Shown here piece by piece: positions 36,131-45,668 of a stretch of DNA of 64,000 nucleotides (position 1 is the first letter of the stretch; each line of letters begins with the position of its first letter). Source of the DNA: Bordetella parapertussis (GTDB lineage Bacteria; Pseudomonadota; Gammaproteobacteria; Burkholderiales; JACQAP01); the NCBI GenBank assembly GCA_945900965.1, contig CAMDKM010000013.1, forward strand, positions 33,524 through 97,523. The letters run 5' to 3'. The notes under the pieces were generated by a model that ran no database searches, had not been told where the DNA came from, and saw nothing but the letters and a program-made list of their open reading frames with translations. The position numbers were made by a program, and so were the translations under genes.

Positions 36131-37408
36131 ATGACAAATGCAGAAGTAATGAATAATTTCCGGGCAACCAGGGGACGCACTGAGCTGCCTGATTTTCTTG
36201 CACGGAGAGTCGAACGCTATTACCGGGAGCGGGTACGCGACACTTGGGGTGGCCATCACATATTGCACGGCCGTACTCCAGGACCAACGGCGATCCAGAT
36301 CGCCAGCAACGACTATCTCGCTTTGTCGCGTCATCCGGCGATTCTTCAGGCAACGGCCAATACCCTCGCAAGAGAAGGCAATGGTTTGCTCATGTCCGGA
36401 ATTTTCCTGCATGGCGACAATCCCCAACTTGCCTTTGAAAGGCGCCTTGCCAATCATATGCAGGCGGAAGCGGGCGTATTATGCCAGTCAGGTTTTTGCG
36501 CGAACACGGGATTGATCCAGGCGCTTGCCGACGATAGCGTGCCCGTCTACGTGGATATGCTGGCCCACATGTCCCTATGGGAGGGCATCCGCAGCGCGGG
36601 TGCTCAAGCTATCGTGTTTCAGCACAATAATCCGGACCATCTGGAGCGGCAAATCGTGCGCAACGGGCCCGGCGTGATACTGGTCGATACGGTATATAGC
36701 ACCAACGGCAGCCTCTGCCCGCTAAGAGAAGTGGCCGATATCTCCGCCCGCCGCAACTGTGTGGTCGTAGCCGACGAATCCCATTCTTTGGGTACCCATG
36801 GCCCGAATGGCGAAGGCTTGGTGGTCGAGCTGGGCCTGGCGGGACAGATTCAGTTCCGTACCGCGAGTCTCGCCAAGGCATTTGCCGGTCGCGCCGGCTT
36901 TATCGCCTGCCCGGAGCGTTTCACGGAATATTTCAAATTCGAATCCCTGCCAGCGATATTCAGTTCCACTTTGCTTCCCCACGAGGTATCCGGCCTGTCC
37001 GCAACCCTGGATGTTATCGTGCAGGAAGGCTGGCGCCGCGAGCGGCTGCACGCAAACAGTGCCTATTTGCGCGGGGGTCTAGACGCGCTGGGTTACAACC
37101 TCAATGACAGCCAGTCCCAGATCGTTTCGCTCGAGGCCGGTTCGGAACCGAAAACCATGGTTCTACGCGATGCGCTGGAAAGTCGTGGCATCTTCGGATC
37201 GGTGTTTTGTGCACCCGCCACTCCCAAACAACGGGCTATGGTACGATTGTCCCTGCATTGTTCACTCACCCAGAACGATCTGGACAGGATTCTGCAGGTA
37301 TGCGGGGAAATTCGTCCCGAGGTCGAATTCGATCAATGGCCCTCAACCCGCAGGAAAAATCAGGAAGCGCGCACCAAAACCAGCCACCGCGAGATGGTCA
37401 CTGCCTGA
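36131..37408 (+). CDS. CqsA/LqsA-type alpha-hydroxyketone autoinducer synthase
   Basis: 425-residue PLP enzyme of the alpha-oxoamine synthase family. The sequence follows Vibrio CqsA closely in blocks: QIASNDYLALSRHP, HMSLWEGIRSAGAQA, NGPGVILVDTVYS, DESHSLGTHGPNGEGL (D215, H218), the PLP lysine K249 in TASLAKAFAGRAGF, AIFSSTLLPHEVSGL and SRGIFGSVFCAPAT. CqsA makes CAI-1-like and LqsA makes LAI-1-like hydroxyketones from acyl-CoA and amino acid-derived substrates. Start ATG 36131 with GGAG 8 nt upstream; upstream ATG 35999 is unlikely. A C-terminal extension of about 30 charged residues exceeds CqsA (389 aa). It converges with genes for a matching regulator and sensor. Confidence 0.93.
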   Translation: MTNAEVMNNFRATRGRTELPDFLARRVERYYRERVRDTWGGHHILHGRTPGPTAIQIASNDYLALSRHPAILQATANTLAREGNGLLMSGIFLHGDNPQLAFERRLANHMQAEAGVLCQSGFCANTGLIQALADDSVPVYVDMLAHMSLWEGIRSAGAQAIVFQHNNPDHLERQIVRNGPGVILVDTVYSTNGSLCPLREVADISARRNCVVVADESHSLGTHGPNGEGLVVELGLAGQIQFRTASLAKAFAGRAGFIACPERFTEYFKFESLPAIFSSTLLPHEVSGLSATLDVIVQEGWRRERLHANSAYLRGGLDALGYNLNDSQSQIVSLEAGSEPKTMVLRDALESRGIFGSVFCAPATPKQRAMVRLSLHCSLTQNDLDRILQVCGEIRPEVEFDQWPSTRRKNQEARTKTSHREMVTA

Positions 37409-37433
37409 GCCGGCGATCGCGCGTGTGCGGCGC

Positions 37434-38456
37434 CTACGCGCGAAAGCGCGCCCTTCCGCTTATGTCAAGGCGATCAAGATATTCTCGATAAACCAAGACA
37501 TCCGCCAGTAGAAGGCCGGAAGGTTTCTCAACGCGCGCACAGTAGTAACGTTGAAGACCGTTGCAGATAACGGCCGGATACACATGTTGCCGCCAGTTCG
37601 CGTATTGCTCGGTGTATATGCCCCGGCTGCGCCAGAAATAAGGCACTACTTCCCTGCGCTGCAAGGCATCGAGTAAATCGGCCGGTGCCGCGTTGTCATA
37701 GGCGACATCGAACTGTACGCGCAGATTCTCTTCGCTGCTTACCAGCAGCAGGGTCGCGCCCCCATTGGCATCGAGCAACAGCATGCCATCGGGACTCGTG
37801 CAGAGGTAGTATTCGACGGCTCGACAGTTGCTTCGGATCTTTTCGAAAAAAACCGCAAAAAATGGATCCCGCAAAAAATGCAATTGCCCGACATCGAGCG
37901 CATCTTCCATCATGCGTTCGACTTGCCACATATACAAAAGTTGCATGTCGCCGATGGCACGCAGCAGCTTGGGAATTACATCGGGATCCTGCTTCAGGAT
38001 GAAGCGATCAATCAGGCCTTCGTTGAAAGCCTGCACGGCAATTATTTCGTCCGCCTTGCCGGTTAACAGAATTTTACGTATTGGCCCTTTACCGATTCGA
38101 CGGCAAACTTCCAGCCCATCGATATCCGGCATGTCATAGTCGATCACCACAACCGAATAGCGTTCGAACCGCCGTTCGTTATATATCTCCCTGTGAATCC
38201 GGTTAAGATTCAAATCGATCACATGATGATCTGGGGATAATTCCTCGCGGTTCTGGTACAAGGAAAAATACTGCTCCGGCCCGGGCGCTGCAGCCGGCTC
38301 GGCACGTAGTGCCGCCAGGGCGGAGACCGACGAATCAAAGAGACGAAACGCCAGGCTCGATTCCAACTTAAGACTGAGGTTGGTCAGAAAATCTGCGTTG
38401 TCGTCGACGAACGCCACCATGGTGGGAAAAAAGAAAGGATAGACGCCGTGGCTCAT
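37434..38456 (-). CDS. LqsR-like response regulator
   Basis: 340 residues. Receiver domain about 12-165: acidic pair D18-D19 (AFVDDN), phospho-acceptor D106 in VVIDYDMPDIDG, T132 (LLTG) and K155 (FILKQD). About 40 extra residues (55-95) interrupt the receiver between its first and third strands. The C-terminal part (about 170-340) has no recognisable DNA-binding helix-turn-helix, which fits Legionella LqsR-type regulators of unknown output. The ATG overlaps the sensor stop by 4 nt (ATGA), so the pair is coupled. It ends 25 nt from the convergent synthase gene. LqsR assignment is from neighbourhood and receiver style, so moderately sure. Confidence 0.8.
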   Translation of the reverse strand: MSHGVYPFFFPTMVAFVDDNADFLTNLSLKLESSLAFRLFDSSVSALAALRAEPAAAPGPEQYFSLYQNREELSPDHHVIDLNLNRIHREIYNERRFERYSVVVIDYDMPDIDGLEVCRRIGKGPIRKILLTGKADEIIAVQAFNEGLIDRFILKQDPDVIPKLLRAIGDMQLLYMWQVERMMEDALDVGQLHFLRDPFFAVFFEKIRSNCRAVEYYLCTSPDGMLLLDANGGATLLLVSSEENLRVQFDVAYDNAAPADLLDALQRREVVPYFWRSRGIYTEQYANWRQHVYPAVICNGLQRYYCARVEKPSGLLLADVLVYREYLDRLDISGRARFRA

Positions 38457-39784
38457 GTGGTTTTCCCGGGAAATCTTAAGACAAATTCAGTGAATTCACC
38501 CAATCGTGAGCGACAAATGATACTACCGTCAAAAGATTGCGCGACGTCCCGGCAAAACGCCAGTCCGATCCCGGTGGTGTCAACGGCTTTTCCGCTGCCG
38601 GAACGGGCGGAAAAGCGGGTAAAAATGTACGGCAATACATCCGGATGAATGCCAGGTCCGGTGTCCCGGAATACCAGATTGTTGTCCGATAGACCGGCGT
38701 TTACTTCGATCCAGATTTCTCCTTTCCCCGCCTGGGCGATATGACGCAACGCGTTCTTCATAAGATTAAAAATAATATGCACCATCAACAACTCGGAACC
38801 GTGGAAGGAGAAATTGACGCTCGGGCGCCAGTTGACGAGCGCACGTTCTCGCTCGGAAGCAAAAGGGTAGCGCTGCAACGCGATCTCGACACACCTATTG
38901 ATGGAGCAGGAAACAAAGGCCGCGCGCTGTTCTCGTGCCGCCCCTCGCACATTCATCAATAACATATCAATGACGGTATTGGATCGTTCCGCCTCCATTT
39001 CTATTCGCTCCAGGACGCCAGTCATGGAATCGAGATGTGCGGTTCTAATCTGTACCTCGACCAATCCGTTCGCGACCGCCGCCCGATAAGCCTGCATCAG
39101 GTTCGGCAGATACTGGCGCAGGCCCGAGGCTCCGCTTTTTATGCCGAGCAATGGCGTTCTCAATTCGTGGGCGATAGTACCAGCGGCGGCCAGCATGGCC
39201 TGCCGCCGCTCTTCTTTGAGCCTTTCGGCCGAGTAGTTGACTATGATACCCATGGCGATCGCAAACAGGAAAATTGGCACAAATTCCAGCGTCGCGCCAT
39301 GGAGCGCAAACGGGCTCGGTGTGGTGGCGTAATAGGCCGCCGCCGCCGCCATCACACCGAGAGAAATTTGTATCAACAGGTTGATCCAGTCGAGCAGCAG
39401 AATCAAGATGAACAGCCCGACCAAGGTCGACAGGATCCACACGGTAGAGCCATTGTTCTTGAACAACATGAACGTAAAAAAGAACGGTAGTGCGAACAAC
39501 AACGCAAGATACCAGTAGAGTGCAAAGTAACCGGCAATTTTAGGCGGCCAGCGTCTGGCAACCACAATGGGCAAAAAAATAACCGTGCCGACCAGTCGCA
39601 GGTAAAGATTTTCGTAAAGTTGCGGAAAAAGTTCATGCCAGACGATGTAGTACAGCGGAAAACCGAGTGCCGCCAGCAATCCGAAATAAAAGTGGCGGGG
39701 GGCAAAATATGCAGTATCGCGCTTGAATGCGCGTGTCGCCGAATTGCAGAGCGAGGTCAGAATGTTGTCGCGCTGGAGCAGCAT
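38453..39784 (-). CDS. CqsS/LqsS-like autoinducer sensor histidine kinase
   Basis: 443 residues. Six membrane helices in about residues 30-185, a family-specific sensor without a periplasmic domain; GFPLYYIVWHELFPQLYENL (41-60) closely follows the first loop of Vibrio CqsS. DHp histidine H206 in TIAHELRTPLLG; ATPase boxes NLMKNALRH, RDTGPGIHPD and TTGIGLAFCRD. Unlike CqsS it has no fused receiver domain, resembling LqsS; the receiver is the next gene. The start ATG overlaps the hemY stop (TAATG), which ties it to the heme operon. It should sense the product of the synthase at 36131. Confidence 0.92.
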   Translation of the reverse strand: MLLQRDNILTSLCNSATRAFKRDTAYFAPRHFYFGLLAALGFPLYYIVWHELFPQLYENLYLRLVGTVIFLPIVVARRWPPKIAGYFALYWYLALLFALPFFFTFMLFKNNGSTVWILSTLVGLFILILLLDWINLLIQISLGVMAAAAAYYATTPSPFALHGATLEFVPIFLFAIAMGIIVNYSAERLKEERRQAMLAAAGTIAHELRTPLLGIKSGASGLRQYLPNLMQAYRAAVANGLVEVQIRTAHLDSMTGVLERIEMEAERSNTVIDMLLMNVRGAAREQRAAFVSCSINRCVEIALQRYPFASERERALVNWRPSVNFSFHGSELLMVHIIFNLMKNALRHIAQAGKGEIWIEVNAGLSDNNLVFRDTGPGIHPDVLPYIFTRFSARSGSGKAVDTTGIGLAFCRDVAQSFDGSIICRSRLGEFTEFVLRFPGKTT

Positions 39785-40992
39785 TACAAGACCGGACGGC
39801 GCCGACCACCGGCATGACTTTTAAGTTGCGATAGCGTCACTTCCAGCGCCTTGCGATATTCCGCCGCCGCTTCCCCGGGATTGCCTTCTCGCTCGTACAA
39901 CTGCGCCAATTCCAGATGCGCCGAATGGGTCTCTTCAATGGAGAGGCTTGCCTCCAGATAGCTGCGGGATTTCCCCCACAATCCCTGACGCGCGCAAAGT
40001 CGGCCCAGTGTCAGCAGCAAGGTGGCATCGCGACGGTGGGTCTGCAGCCAGCGCTCGGCGCAGGCAAGCTGGTGAGTAGCGTCCGCGCCGGCGCAATCCG
40101 CGTAGACCGCAAGCAATGCCGAATCCCATTCCCGATTCAAACGATCTTCCACGATCCGCGAAGCTTCCTCACTGCCACCCGCCGCCACAAAACACTGCGC
40201 CGCGACCATCGCCAGCGCCGGATCTTCTTTCTGCTCCCCGGACAGACGCTGCCAATAATCCCGCAGCGAACGCAGATCATGCCCGTATTGCTTGAGGAGC
40301 TCGGTATGGGCTTGCCGTCGCAATTGCGAGATGACGGGTTTGTCAAAGATTCGCCGTTTTTCCAGCAGCGGAATCAGCGTCAGCACACGGTCCCAGTTTT
40401 TTGCCATTTGCTGCGCCCGCAGTTCCAGACGCAGGGCAGCGCTGTGTTTTTCCGGCAGGGCCCTCAGCACATCCAAAGCATCGCGATAGCGACGTTCGTC
40501 AAGCAGCATTTCCGCTCTGGCCATTACCCGCAGGGTATCGGTCGCGCCATCGGTGGCTACGGGCGCGGCAAGATATTCATCGCGCTTTATGTAGTTACGC
40601 CGGCCATGTGCGGAACGCGCGGCCAGCACAGCCGCCAAGGCAGGCGATTCCCCCGCCTTGAATGCCGCGGCGGCCGCTTTTTCAGCGCGGCCGAAGCGGC
40701 CTTCGAAAAAACTGCCAAGGGCCTCATCGAACAATGCGCGTGCACGTTCGCGCGCGCGCCGCAGGTGAATTTGTCGTACCCGGCCCGGCGTTGTCAGGGC
40801 CAGACTCACCGCTCTTAGACTCAAGTAAACCAGGCCGCAGATGGCAACCGCCAATCCGATCGCCAGATTCAAGGATAACTCCATCCGCCAGGGCGCCGCC
40901 ACAATGAGCACGAATCCATCCAGGCTGCGCGCGCCCAGCACCAGGACGAGCGCCGCCGCGATAATGGCTATGACCCATCCGAGACTTTTCAC
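39784..40992 (-). CDS. hemY: HemY, heme-biosynthesis-associated TPR membrane protein
   Basis: 402 residues. Two N-terminal membrane helices (HemY_N) and a long cytoplasmic/periplasmic TPR-like helical region. This is the proteobacterial HemY encoded after hemX, of unclear function, not the protoporphyrinogen oxidase of the same name. The start GTG 40992 has AAGAG 6 nt upstream; TTG 41010 is the alternative. Stop overlaps the sensor kinase start by 1 nt. Confidence 0.88.
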   Translation of the reverse strand: MKSLGWVIAIIAAALVLVLGARSLDGFVLIVAAPWRMELSLNLAIGLAVAICGLVYLSLRAVSLALTTPGRVRQIHLRRARERARALFDEALGSFFEGRFGRAEKAAAAAFKAGESPALAAVLAARSAHGRRNYIKRDEYLAAPVATDGATDTLRVMARAEMLLDERRYRDALDVLRALPEKHSAALRLELRAQQMAKNWDRVLTLIPLLEKRRIFDKPVISQLRRQAHTELLKQYGHDLRSLRDYWQRLSGEQKEDPALAMVAAQCFVAAGGSEEASRIVEDRLNREWDSALLAVYADCAGADATHQLACAERWLQTHRRDATLLLTLGRLCARQGLWGKSRSYLEASLSIEETHSAHLELAQLYEREGNPGEAAAEYRKALEVTLSQLKSHAGGRRRPVL

Positions 40993-41028
40993 GGATACTC
41001 TTTCGCCCAAACATTCCGCATCATCGGC

Positions 41029-42069
41029 TCAGCGCAGCGTGCGTTCGCGCACCCGTTTCAGGGCGCTCATGGCTTCCAAGCCGGAGGAGATCTCCGGTAG
41101 CCGGATCTCAAGGGGCGTTTCCTGTAACTCCCGCAATAGAGTCAGCAACGAGGTTACGGCCGGATCGGCTGCCATGAAGTATTTTGTTACCCAGGCCGAT
41201 GCCGCCTTCAAGTCGGATTTGAAAGTGCGCTCGTCTTTGGCGATCAAGGCCAGTCTCGCACCGAGCAGTCGAATTTTCAGATTTTCGCGTAGAAAATAAA
41301 CCTGCTCGGGGGCAAGCAGCACAACCTCGGTATCCAGTCTTTTTACGTTTACCAGACTGCGCAGATCCTGGAGAAAATTTCGCCAGGTGGTTTTCAGGAA
41401 TCCCGCGTTCTCGCTCGCCGCTTGAGTGGCCGCTGCCAGCACCGGCTGGCGTTCGGCGACAAGCGGCAATGTCACAATTCTTTCGGCGGCGATTTCCAGC
41501 TTGAGCGACATGCCCGTCACGTCCACCTGCGGCAAGCCACGCAAACGCTCGATATCGCTGGTAACCGCCCGACGCAAGGCACCAAACTGCGGACGATCCA
41601 TGCGCGCCAGCCGGCTGTCCGCGGTTTCCAGAGCCATCAACGCCGTCTTCACGTTTCCCGCCAGCTGCAGTTGTTGGCTGGCAATCAACATGGCCTGCTC
41701 TACTTCCGCCAGCGTCCATTCGTCGCGGCTGCGTGCCAAGTCCTGATATAGCGATTCAACTGCGAGCCGCTGATTTTGCGCATCGGTCAGCCGAGCTTCC
41801 GTCTGCGCCAGGCGGGCCTGGAAATCGCGCAGCGCGTCCCGGGATTGCTCTGCGAGTACCCGAGTCTCCCGGTAACGTGCATCGATTTCCGCGCTGCGAA
41901 GGGCTACCTCGTGCTGGAGTACGCGCAGATTTTCTCGCGTCGCATACCACTGCCAGGCACAAAATGCCACGACAGCCAGAAATGTCGCCGCGGCGATCGT
42001 CCCAATGGATCGCCTCTTGCGAGCGTCCGGCAAGGACGCCGGACCAAGGTTGTGTTCATTTTCAGCCAT
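41029..42069 (-). CDS. hemX: HemX, putative uroporphyrinogen-III C-methyltransferase-like membrane protein
   Basis: 346 residues. One N-terminal membrane helix (about 22-42), a coiled-coil segment (about 48-110) and a helical C-terminal domain. The hemD-hemX-hemY order is standard for beta- and gammaproteobacteria. Despite the annotation often used for the family, no SAM-binding methyltransferase motif is visible, so an enzymatic role is doubtful; it may scaffold tetrapyrrole enzymes at the membrane. Confidence 0.88.
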   Translation of the reverse strand: MAENEHNLGPASLPDARKRRSIGTIAAATFLAVVAFCAWQWYATRENLRVLQHEVALRSAEIDARYRETRVLAEQSRDALRDFQARLAQTEARLTDAQNQRLAVESLYQDLARSRDEWTLAEVEQAMLIASQQLQLAGNVKTALMALETADSRLARMDRPQFGALRRAVTSDIERLRGLPQVDVTGMSLKLEIAAERIVTLPLVAERQPVLAAATQAASENAGFLKTTWRNFLQDLRSLVNVKRLDTEVVLLAPEQVYFLRENLKIRLLGARLALIAKDERTFKSDLKAASAWVTKYFMAADPAVTSLLTLLRELQETPLEIRLPEISSGLEAMSALKRVRERTLR

Positions 42070-42090
42070 ACTTGGTGTCGATTAGATTTC

Positions 42091-42885
42091 TCAGCCGGTG
42101 CTCGGCGCCGGTCGTCTCCGCCCGTGCCAGGTGTCGAGCGCCAGGGCCAGCGAAGAATCCCCGTCACCCGCTACGATAAGTGTATTCACGCCGCAACCAA
42201 ACGCCGCCCTTGCAATTCGGGGGTGGGCCACAAAAAACGGCGTGCGTTCCAGGTACGGCCGGGCAACAGTTCCGGCCATTTCAAAGAGATTTTCGACAAT
42301 CTGCACGCTGGTTGCGGTACAGGCCATCCGGTCGCCGTGTTGCCACCTGCTCAATAACGCATCCAAGTGTGCCTTTGGCTTCACACGCCGATAGCATTCC
42401 AGATAGTCTACCTGTACGCCGTTGGCGCGAAGTCGTTCCGCCAGCCATTCTCGCCCGCCCTGGCCGCGCACAATCAGAAATCGGCGGTTTGGCCGCGCTT
42501 CGGATGCAAGTTCGCGAAACAGCGCTTCGCTGTCGGCCCCCTGTTTGGGCAACAATACGCCACGCAGTCCGGCATCTGACAACGCGGCAGCGGTGCCCGA
42601 TCCGACCGCGGCCAATTTCACTCGGGTTGGCAGGCGGCCAAGGCGAGCAGCACTGGCCATTGCTATACGCGCCGCATTCGGGCTCACAAAAATGGCGTAA
42701 TCGTACCCGTCCATTTTCGCCAGGCCGGCCGCGACATCCTGATCGGCAAACGCTTGAATTTCTATGGCGGGAACCAGCAGAGGTTCGCCGCCCAAAGCGC
42801 GAATTCGATCCGCCAGTTCGCGTCCTTGTCCGGTCGCGCGTGTCACCAAAACCGCGACGCCCTCCAGGGAATTGACCGCCGTCAT
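42091..42885 (-). CDS. hemD: Uroporphyrinogen-III synthase
   Basis: 264 residues. Closes hydroxymethylbilane with inversion of ring D. HemD family is weakly conserved; recognisable are [50 protein letters not shown] and the late [12 protein letters not shown]. Start ATG overlaps the hemC stop by 4 nt. Confidence 0.92.
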   Translation of the reverse strand: MTAVNSLEGVAVLVTRATGQGRELADRIRALGGEPLLVPAIEIQAFADQDVAAGLAKMDGYDYAIFVSPNAARIAMASAARLGRLPTRVKLAAVGSGTAAALSDAGLRGVLLPKQGADSEALFRELASEARPNRRFLIVRGQGGREWLAERLRANGVQVDYLECYRRVKPKAHLDALLSRWQHGDRMACTATSVQIVENLFEMAGTVARPYLERTPFFVAHPRIARAAFGCGVNTLIVAGDGDSSLALALDTWHGRRRPAPSTG

Positions 42886-43817
42886 CTGCCGCCGAGCAGG
42901 GCAAGAATTTCCCGGGCGCCTTTGGCAATCAGGCGTTCTGCCAATGCCAGGCCGGCCGCCTGTGCCGACTCCGAAGTCTGGCAGGCAATTTCGTCGTGAA
43001 TCTTGCGCGTACCGTCTGGCGTGGCGACAAATCCGCGCACCCGGGCCTGATTTCCGCTGATTTGCGCATAAGCGCCCAACGGCACTTGGCAGCTACCGTC
43101 CAGCGCGCGACCCAAGGCGCGCTCCGCTTCCACGCACCAGCGAGTTTCGACGTCTTCCAGAGGATTCAAGGATTCCAACAAATCGTGCCGCTCGGCCAGA
43201 CATTCGATTCCCAACGCACCCTGGCCAATGGCTGGCAGGCTTTGTTCCGGCGAAAGCAGACTGCGGATGCGTTCTCCAAGTCCCAAACGTTTGAGACCGG
43301 CGGCGGCAAGAATAATGGCCGCGTACTGTCCCTCATCCAGCTTTCTTAAGCGGGTCTGCACATTGCCACGCAAGGGCTCTACCTGCAAGTGTGGGAAATT
43401 GGCTCGCAACTGACTTTCCCGCCTCAAACTCGACGTTCCGACACGGCTGCCGGCCGGAAGACTTTCGAGATCCGGAAAGCGGTTGGAGACAAACGCATCG
43501 CGGGGATCTTCCCTTGCAGCGACAACCGCCATGATAAAACCCGGAGGCAAGTTCATCGGAACATCCTTCATTGAATGTACCGCGATGTCCGCTTCGCCCT
43601 TGGCCAATGCCGTCTCGAGTTCTTTGACGAACAAACCCTTGCCACCGATTTTCGAGAGCGAGGTGTCGAGAATTTGATCGCCCTGAGTGGTAAGGCCGAG
43701 CAACTCGGTTTTCAAACCAGGGTATTGCGTTCGTAACCGTGCTTCGACATGCCTGGCCTGCCACATCGCCAGGGGACTTTCTCGAGTTGCAATGACAATG
43801 CGGGATAAGGAAGTCAT
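42882..43817 (-). CDS. hemC: Hydroxymethylbilane synthase (porphobilinogen deaminase)
   Basis: 311 residues. Polymerises four porphobilinogens. Conserved [36 protein letters not shown] with catalytic Asp, and VGTSSLRRE; the dipyrromethane-cofactor Cys lies in [13 protein letters not shown]. The ATG at 43817 overlaps the algR-like stop by 1 nt (TAATG). The frame extends to 43973 but that is the shadow of the regulator gene. Confidence 0.96.
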   Translation of the reverse strand: MTSLSRIVIATRESPLAMWQARHVEARLRTQYPGLKTELLGLTTQGDQILDTSLSKIGGKGLFVKELETALAKGEADIAVHSMKDVPMNLPPGFIMAVVAAREDPRDAFVSNRFPDLESLPAGSRVGTSSLRRESQLRANFPHLQVEPLRGNVQTRLRKLDEGQYAAIILAAAGLKRLGLGERIRSLLSPEQSLPAIGQGALGIECLAERHDLLESLNPLEDVETRWCVEAERALGRALDGSCQVPLGAYAQISGNQARVRGFVATPDGTRKIHDEIACQTSESAQAAGLALAERLIAKGAREILALLGGR

Positions 43818-44560
43818 TAAATTGTGATGCGGCCCAGTTCCTTGACAATATGTTGTTGCCGGCGACTTACCGGCAGCCGTTCGTCGATACCGCGCAAGAG
43901 TACCACCCAGCGCGCCTCTCCTTCCCCGGCCTCTTTTTCGAATCTCGCGACAAAAGCCTTGGCCACCAGACAACTGCGGTGAATACGAACGAAGCGTTCG
44001 CCGAATTCCTCTTCCAGTCGAGACAACGATTCCTCGATCAGGTGTTCGGCACGGGCAGTGCGCACGGTCACGTACTTGAGTTCGGCCCTTAGAAACAGGA
44101 TTTCTCCGATCGGTATGAGAATCACCCGGCCACGTTCCTGCACCGATAAATAAGTTCTGGCTTCGGGCGCGACTTTCTGCAGCACGTCAAGCCGCAAGGG
44201 TGTAAGTGCGCGCACACGCGAGAGCGCTTCGTAAAGACGACGCAGCCGAATGGGCTTGACCAGATAATCGATCGCGTGGAGTTCAAACGCCTTGAGCGCA
44301 TAATCGTCATAGGCGGTGGTGAATATGATCGACGGTGGTTCGGGCAACTTGAGCAAATGTTGCGCCGCCTCGATGCCGTCCATCTCGGGCATGCGGATGT
44401 CGAGCAATATCACATCGGCCGGCGTGTCCTGGATCAATCCCATGAGGTCCAACCCATTTTCTGCCTCGCCCGCCAATTGAATTGGAATGCTCGCGGCGCA
44501 ATCTTGCAACAAGTCGCGGATGCGGTTGCGGGCCGGCGCCTCGTCGTCGACGATGACCAC
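43817..44560 (-). CDS. algR: AlgR-like LytTR response regulator
   Basis: Receiver (about 1-115) plus LytTR DNA-binding domain (about 140-247). Receiver residues: [19 protein letters not shown] with phospho-Asp, [17 protein letters not shown]. LytTR marks: [29 protein letters not shown] and LPVSRRQQ. AlgR controls pili, alginate and virulence in Pseudomonas, and sits before hemC there as well. Annotated from GTG 44560, but this start removes residues at the first strand; an in-frame CTG at 44587 with GGAG 6 nt upstream overlaps the kinase stop (CTGA) and may be real. Confidence 0.9.
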   Translation of the reverse strand: MVIVDDEAPARNRIRDLLQDCAASIPIQLAGEAENGLDLMGLIQDTPADVILLDIRMPEMDGIEAAQHLLKLPEPPSIIFTTAYDDYALKAFELHAIDYLVKPIRLRRLYEALSRVRALTPLRLDVLQKVAPEARTYLSVQERGRVILIPIGEILFLRAELKYVTVRTARAEHLIEESLSRLEEEFGERFVRIHRSCLVAKAFVARFEKEAGEGEARWVVLLRGIDERLPVSRRQQHIVKELGRITI

Positions 44561-44583
44561 GCGCAGGGCTTGAGGATGCGTAT

Positions 44584-45597
44584 TCAGGAATTCTCCGTTA
44601 CATAAGGCATGACAATATGTACCTCGTAGTCGTCGGCGCCAGCCTGGGTTTGCAAGCTGGCTTCAGCATCGAAATGCAGCGCGAGTCGCTCGCGAATGTT
44701 CTCCAGGGCCATTTTGTTGCCCGAGTGGCGGCTGCCTTCCTTTCGGTAGGGATTGCGAAGAATCATATGTACCTGATTGTCCGCCCGATAAATCTTCAAA
44801 CTGATAACTCCGGGATCGATCGAGGGTTCGATACCGTGGTAGACGGCGTTCTCCACCAGAGGCTGCAATGACAGCGGCGGCACCAGCGCCTCGCCAGGCA
44901 TATCCTTAATCTGCCACTGTACCTGCAGGCGCTCGCCCAAACGAAGTTTCTCGAGATTCAGATACTGTTTGCACAATTCCACTTCATTGGCCAGAGGCGT
45001 CAAATCGCGGTTGTCGGCCATCAGGACGCGAAATAAATCCGCCAAATCTTCCAGCGCGGTTTCGGCGCGTCGGGGTTCCGCACGCATCAGGGACAACACC
45101 GCATTGATGCTGTTGAACAGGAAATGCGGCCGGATTCGCGCCTGCAGTGCCTGCAAGCGGGACTCGGTGAGCGCCGGGGACAGTGCCCGATTGCGCAAAT
45201 TGAAGTAACCCGCCAGAAACAGGGTCACGGTCAACGCGAGCAGCATTTCCCGTTCCGCGCCTTCGTCGGTCAAACCAAATAGCAGTGCGCCAAAGCGTGT
45301 CACCCCCAAGGTGATAAGTATTTCCAATAACACGATAAGACCAAGCGCTACGCGGTATTCCAGAGTCCTGAGCCATTTACCTGCAAAAGCGAGTACCAAC
45401 AGCGAAAAAATGGTGATGGGTTGCGCCAAGGCCACGATTCCCATCCATTGGTGCAACAAAGAGCTCCAATTCGATGTCTGGACGGCCGCCACAAAAAAAG
45501 TCAGGCCAGTCACTCCAACCAGAATTCGCAACATGACGCCCAGATTGCGGAAATTCGGCAACAAAGGGGTGACGCTATTTTGATTTATACTGGGCAC
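44584..45597 (-). CDS. algZ: AlgZ/FimS-like LytS-type sensor histidine kinase
   Basis: 337 residues from GTG 45597. About four to five N-terminal membrane helices (up to about residue 135), then a His_kinase domain with the phospho-acceptor in IRPHFLFNSINA and an ATPase domain (LQPLVENAVYHGI). No periplasmic sensor domain, as in Pseudomonas FimS/AlgZ. It is first in the algZ-algR-hemC-hemD-hemX-hemY-sensor-regulator operon and divergent from argH. The frame continues upstream to 45678, overlapping argH; the GTG is preferred because residues after it (LPNFRNLGV) match family N-termini. Confidence 0.88.
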   Translation of the reverse strand: MPSINQNSVTPLLPNFRNLGVMLRILVGVTGLTFFVAAVQTSNWSSLLHQWMGIVALAQPITIFSLLVLAFAGKWLRTLEYRVALGLIVLLEILITLGVTRFGALLFGLTDEGAEREMLLALTVTLFLAGYFNLRNRALSPALTESRLQALQARIRPHFLFNSINAVLSLMRAEPRRAETALEDLADLFRVLMADNRDLTPLANEVELCKQYLNLEKLRLGERLQVQWQIKDMPGEALVPPLSLQPLVENAVYHGIEPSIDPGVISLKIYRADNQVHMILRNPYRKEGSRHSGNKMALENIRERLALHFDAEASLQTQAGADDYEVHIVMPYVTENS

Positions 45598-45668
45598 GCT
45601 TGAAAAAGGCCAAAAAACATCAAGAAACAATTGTTTAACGCATACATTCTGAACGGGGCAAGAGCCGA

